From assembly GCA_002483135.1 (NCBI GenBank), contig DLHI01000026.1:227591-291590 (forward strand): 64,000 nt of DNA, written 5' to 3'. This document shows positions 61,502 to 64,000 of this stretch, one piece after another. Numbering within the stretch: the first letter of the stretch is position 1; the number at the start of each line of letters is the position of its first letter. The notes under the pieces are model-generated. The model searched no databases, had not been told where the DNA came from, and saw nothing but the letters and a program-made list of their open reading frames with translations. Made by a program: the position numbers and the translations under genes. This DNA is from Hyphomonadaceae bacterium UBA7672. Its GTDB lineage: Bacteria > Pseudomonadota > Alphaproteobacteria > Caulobacterales > Hyphomonadaceae.

Positions 61502-62817
61502 TGGCCCGACCCCGCTCAACCACGCTGAAGGTCTGTCTCAACGGACGCCATGTCGGGGCGCTTCGGCGCGCCGGCAATGGCGCCATTACATTCGCCTACG
61601 AGGCGTCATGGCTGTCTTGGGAGCACAGCTTCCCGATCTCGATTTCGATGCCGCTGCGCGAAGAGGTCTATTCGGGCGACACCGTGTCGAACGTCTTCGA
61701 CAACCTCCTGCCTGACGCACCATCCGTCCGCAAACAGATTGCCGAACGTGTGGCCGCCGGCGGCGATGACGCCATCAGCCTCCTCGCCAAAATCGGCCGG
61801 GACTGCGTGGGCGCCCTCCAGTTCCTGCCTCCCGATGCCGACTGCACGCTCCCCGGTCAAATTGAAGCGAAGGCAGTGTCCGACGCCGATATTGCGACCC
61901 TCATCAAGAGTCTCGCGACGGCGCCGCTTGGCCTGTCCGAAAACGATGACGCTTTCAGAATCTCGATCGCGGGCGCCCAGGAAAAGACCGCGCTCCTGCT
62001 GATGAACGGCAAATGGATGTCGCCGCACGGCGTGACGCCGACAACCCACATTCTCAAGCCACAGATCGGCGTGCGCCCCTTCGCCATGGGGGTCGAAATC
62101 GATCTCACCCGCAGCGTCGAGAACGAACAGTTTTGCATGACGTTCTGCGAGGCGATCGGCCTCCCGACCGCCAAGAGCCGCATCGTCAATTTCGACGGCG
62201 TCAGGGTCTTTGTGTCCGAGCGCTTCGACCGACAGTGGACAAAGGACGGCAGGCTTCTGCGCCTGCCGCAGGAAGACTTTTGCCAGGCCTTGGGAATCTC
62301 TTCATCGGAGAAATACGAAACAGCCGGTGGGCCGGGCATCAGCGCATGCATGAAGCTCCTGCAAGCCAGCGACAGCCCGCAGGAAGATCGCCGCATCTTC
62401 ATGAAAGCGGTCCTCATCTACTGGGTGCTGGGCGCCACTGATGGTCATGCGAAGAACTTCAGCATCCGTCTGAACCCAGGCGGGCGGTTCCGGCTGGCGC
62501 CGCTTTACGACGTGCTGTCGACACAACCTCACGTCGCCACGGGCCAGTTGACGAAGAAGAACGCCAAGCTCGCCATGGCGGTCGGCAAGTCGCGCCACTA
62601 CCGCATGGACGAGGTAATTCCCCGACATTTCCGGGAGACGGCTGATGCGGTCGGCTTCGCAAGATCCGAACTTGACGCCATTGAAGAGGACATTTCCAGC
62701 AAGCTGGAGTCGGCCATCAAGACGGCTGCCGCCAGCCTGCCAAAGGATTGTCCGAAGGCGCTAGGGGATGCGATTGCGGCTGGCGCACGCGAACGTGTCG
62801 CCCTTCTTGCCCTGTAA
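61501..62817 (+). CDS. hipA: HipA-type serine/threonine kinase toxin
   Basis: A 438-residue HipA toxin. In E. coli, HipA phosphorylates glutamyl-tRNA synthetase and induces persistence. The P-loop-like segment FRISIAGAQEKTALL carries the autophosphorylation Ser (Ser155, like E. coli Ser150). Catalytic Asp314 lies in LGATDGHAKNFS, and Asp337 in LAPLYDVLS binds metal. The RFDRQW and LPQEDFCQALG segments complete the family. All expected catalytic residues are present, so the kinase looks functional. Confidence 0.93.
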   Translation: MARPRSTTLKVCLNGRHVGALRRAGNGAITFAYEASWLSWEHSFPISISMPLREEVYSGDTVSNVFDNLLPDAPSVRKQIAERVAAGGDDAISLLAKIGRDCVGALQFLPPDADCTLPGQIEAKAVSDADIATLIKSLATAPLGLSENDDAFRISIAGAQEKTALLLMNGKWMSPHGVTPTTHILKPQIGVRPFAMGVEIDLTRSVENEQFCMTFCEAIGLPTAKSRIVNFDGVRVFVSERFDRQWTKDGRLLRLPQEDFCQALGISSSEKYETAGGPGISACMKLLQASDSPQEDRRIFMKAVLIYWVLGATDGHAKNFSIRLNPGGRFRLAPLYDVLSTQPHVATGQLTKKNAKLAMAVGKSRHYRMDEVIPRHFRETADAVGFARSELDAIEEDISSKLESAIKTAAASLPKDCPKALGDAIAAGARERVALLAL

Positions 62818-62826
62818 ACCGAACTC

Positions 62827-62965
62827 TCACGGGCCAGGCAGATTCACTGCCTTGAACGCCAGCGAAGCTGCCTGAAGGGCTCGATCGTCGGCCTTCAGGA
62901 CGTCTCGCGCGGAGCCGGTCCGTGCGCTGGACTGTCGGCGCGATATCGAGATGGGCGCATAGGAA
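62827..62965 (-). pseudogene. frameshifted C-terminal relic of an ArdC-like gene
   Basis: On the minus strand one frame reads DIAPTVQRTDRL and, after a shift, another reads DVLKADDRALQAASLAFKAVN to TGA 62827-62829. These match, in order, GVAPTVRHADYL and QVLKGDNRAIFQAASMASKAAD of the ArdC-like gene at 63692. So a second, broken ArdC copy of about 45 residues remains. Confidence 0.7.
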
Positions 62966-62990
62966 AGCTCAGACCTGGAAGAAATCCGCC

Positions 62991-63599
62991 CTATCCCGCG
63001 CGCTGAGACTGAAGATGCTGTGCGGCATAGGCTGCTTCGCTTACCGCCGCAGCCATCCAGGTCGGCATGCCCGCCGCGCGTCGCGCGAGGGTCCGCCGCT
63101 CGGCCGGCTTGAGCGTGAGAAGCATGGCTCTGGCTTGTTCAACACCATGCGGTCCCAACCATTCGATCGCCCGCAGCAGTCTCTCATGGCGCGCGTTCTC
63201 GGCCAATGGCGGAGCATGGCGCAACTCGATTGTCTCGCCTGACACCTTAAGCGTGCGAGTCCGTCCGCTTGTCACGTAGGTCCGGCGCAAAGGCACCTGC
63301 GTCGTAAGACCGAAGGCGTTGGCGACAGCAGCGCCTGCGGGCGCGATCTGCTCCCCCTTCTGACGCGCGATGGCTTCCATCGCCTCCCCTGCATTGGGCG
63401 GCAGGAGACCGAACCGGCTTTCCACGGGAACGGCGTAGAAGCCCCGTGACACGCGCACGAGCTTCTTCCGCCGGACAAGGCGCGCCAGCGCCTGGTCCAC
63501 AGCGGCACGATTGCCGAGGTGGAGCAGCTGCTTGGCGCAGACGGGCTCGCCCCGCTTGCGCGGCTTCAGGAACTCAAGAATGGCCTTCGACACCGTCAT
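62991..63599 (-). CDS. DUF6088/AbiEi-like antitoxin-type protein
   Basis: A 202-residue protein. The N-terminal winged helix has FLKPRKRGEPVCAKQLLHLGNRAAVDQALARLVRRKKLVRVSRGFYAVP-type sequence (core ALARLVRRKKLVRVSRGFY), typical of DUF6088/AbiEi domains. A C-terminal part has RRTYVTSGRTRTLKVSG and ELRHAPPLAE. AbiEi acts as repressor-antitoxin for an AbiEii nucleotidyltransferase toxin, but none is adjacent: the next segment holds the ArdC relic. It may be an orphan or its toxin may be outside. Confidence 0.8.
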   Translation of the reverse strand: MTVSKAILEFLKPRKRGEPVCAKQLLHLGNRAAVDQALARLVRRKKLVRVSRGFYAVPVESRFGLLPPNAGEAMEAIARQKGEQIAPAGAAVANAFGLTTQVPLRRTYVTSGRTRTLKVSGETIELRHAPPLAENARHERLLRAIEWLGPHGVEQARAMLLTLKPAERRTLARRAAGMPTWMAAAVSEAAYAAQHLQSQRAG

Positions 63600-63691
63600 C
63601 TGACGTCTCCATAGTGTCAGATATATAGATCATATTCTGACAGTTTTCCACATGAAAAGGCGAAAAGTCCGTTGCGATTGGCGGCTTTCTT

Positions 63692-64000
63692 TCAAGCCGC
63701 TGATTCTAGCCGGATTTCAGCGGCACCGTTCCGAACGCGGCCAGCTTCACGGCGGCCCATGACGAAGTCAGCCGCCTTGGACGCCATCGACGCAGCCTGG
63801 AAGATTGCCCGATTGTCCCCCTTCAGCACCTGCAGCCAGGAGCCGAGATAGTCCGCGTGTCGGACGGTCGGCGCGACGCCAAGTTCGGCGCACAGGAAGG
63901 CGGAGCAAAGCTCCGCGACGAGTTCCTCCCGCGCATAAGCCTCGCCGCCATGGCGGCCCGAGAAGTTGCGGTCGAGACGCGAGACATGCCCCGTCCAGTG
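63692..64000 (-). CDS. ArdC-like antirestriction protein, C-terminal part
   Basis: 103 codons in frame to TGA 63692-63694; the gene runs beyond the right edge. It shows HWTGHVSRLDRNFSGRHGG, EAYAREELVAELCSAFLCAE (zincin-like HWTGH and E-x-A-x-EELVAE), then YLGSWLQVLKGDNRAIFQAA, which is diagnostic for plasmid ArdC/DUF1738 proteins. ArdC protects incoming DNA against restriction. Confidence 0.9.
   Translation of the reverse strand, partial: HWTGHVSRLDRNFSGRHGGEAYAREELVAELCSAFLCAELGVAPTVRHADYLGSWLQVLKGDNRAIFQAASMASKAADFVMGRREAGRVRNGAAEIRLESAA

Larger units (their letters stand above)
52700..64000. mobile_element. tRNA-Thr-associated genomic island (runs past window end)
   Basis: From the tRNA on, core genes stop and the content changes to an excisionase-like HTH protein, a relaxase, IS66 and IS110 transposases, hipBA, DUF6088 and ArdC-like genes. 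The direct repeat of the tRNA 5' half at 52500/52621 supports insertion at this tRNA. No integrase is seen; the far end lies outside the window. Boundary and type (mobilizable or conjugative element) are inference. Confidence 0.7.

Overview
This 64 kb window is high-GC chromosomal DNA from an alphaproteobacterium, most likely of the Caulobacterales/Hyphomonadales (Hyphomonadaceae-like). The evidence is an ffh-chorismate mutase-rpsP-rimM operon, a Mic60/mitofilin-like gene directly after hemC-hemD, a COQ9-family protein, a TacA-like sigma-54 activator, a CYP153-type P450, many exported lipoproteins, and dispersed intergenic palindromes. The genus is inference.

Positions 1-52,500 are ordinary core chromosome. 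In order they hold: an alpha/beta hydrolase with an SCP2-like protein, an acyl-CoA carboxylase beta subunit, two tandem near-identical 34-residue hydrophobic peptides (3847-4099), an acyl-CoA dehydrogenase, fhs, an exported amidase, a PIG-L-type lipoprotein that appears to start at CTG, and a CYP153 P450. A GT2 plus GT39 pair for lipid-linked sugar transfer follows. Next come the ffh operon, a transglutaminase, an Asp/Glu racemase-like protein, and an ArsR unit flanked by two DUF899 proteins. Further on are purEK, rpsU (whose only sensible start is ATA), a sigma-54 response regulator, several lipoproteins (one a pseudogene), and a lipoprotein-type PQQ alcohol dehydrogenase with C-terminal heme c. 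The region ends with a hybrid histidine kinase, a trypsin-like protease coupled to pyrF, a lipoprotein combining MliC-like and chagasin-like inhibitor domains next to a Tll0287-like heme lipoprotein, tsaD divergent from hemC-hemD-mic60, and an exported methyltransferase-fold lipoprotein.

Position 52,500 to the window end is accessory DNA, apparently a mobilizable island at a tRNA-Thr(CGU) gene. A 41-bp direct repeat duplicates the 5' half of the tRNA. Inside are an excisionase-like HTH protein, a VirD2/DUF3363-type relaxase with a coupled small ORF, an IS66-type tnpABC set, an IS110-family transposase with structured flanks, and small island ORFs. A hipBA module has four HipB-type operators (TATCC-N8-GGATA and variants) at exactly 27-bp intervals. 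A decayed ArdC relic, an AbiEi/DUF6088-like protein and the C-terminus of an ArdC-like antirestriction protein complete it. No integrase is visible, so the island probably continues past the window.

Most promising for follow-up are the tandem 34-residue peptide pair, the ATA start of rpsU, the hipBA operator array, the MliC-chagasin fusion, and the ArsR/DUF899 unit with its palindromic intergenic region. All calls were made by reading the sequence; no database search was run.
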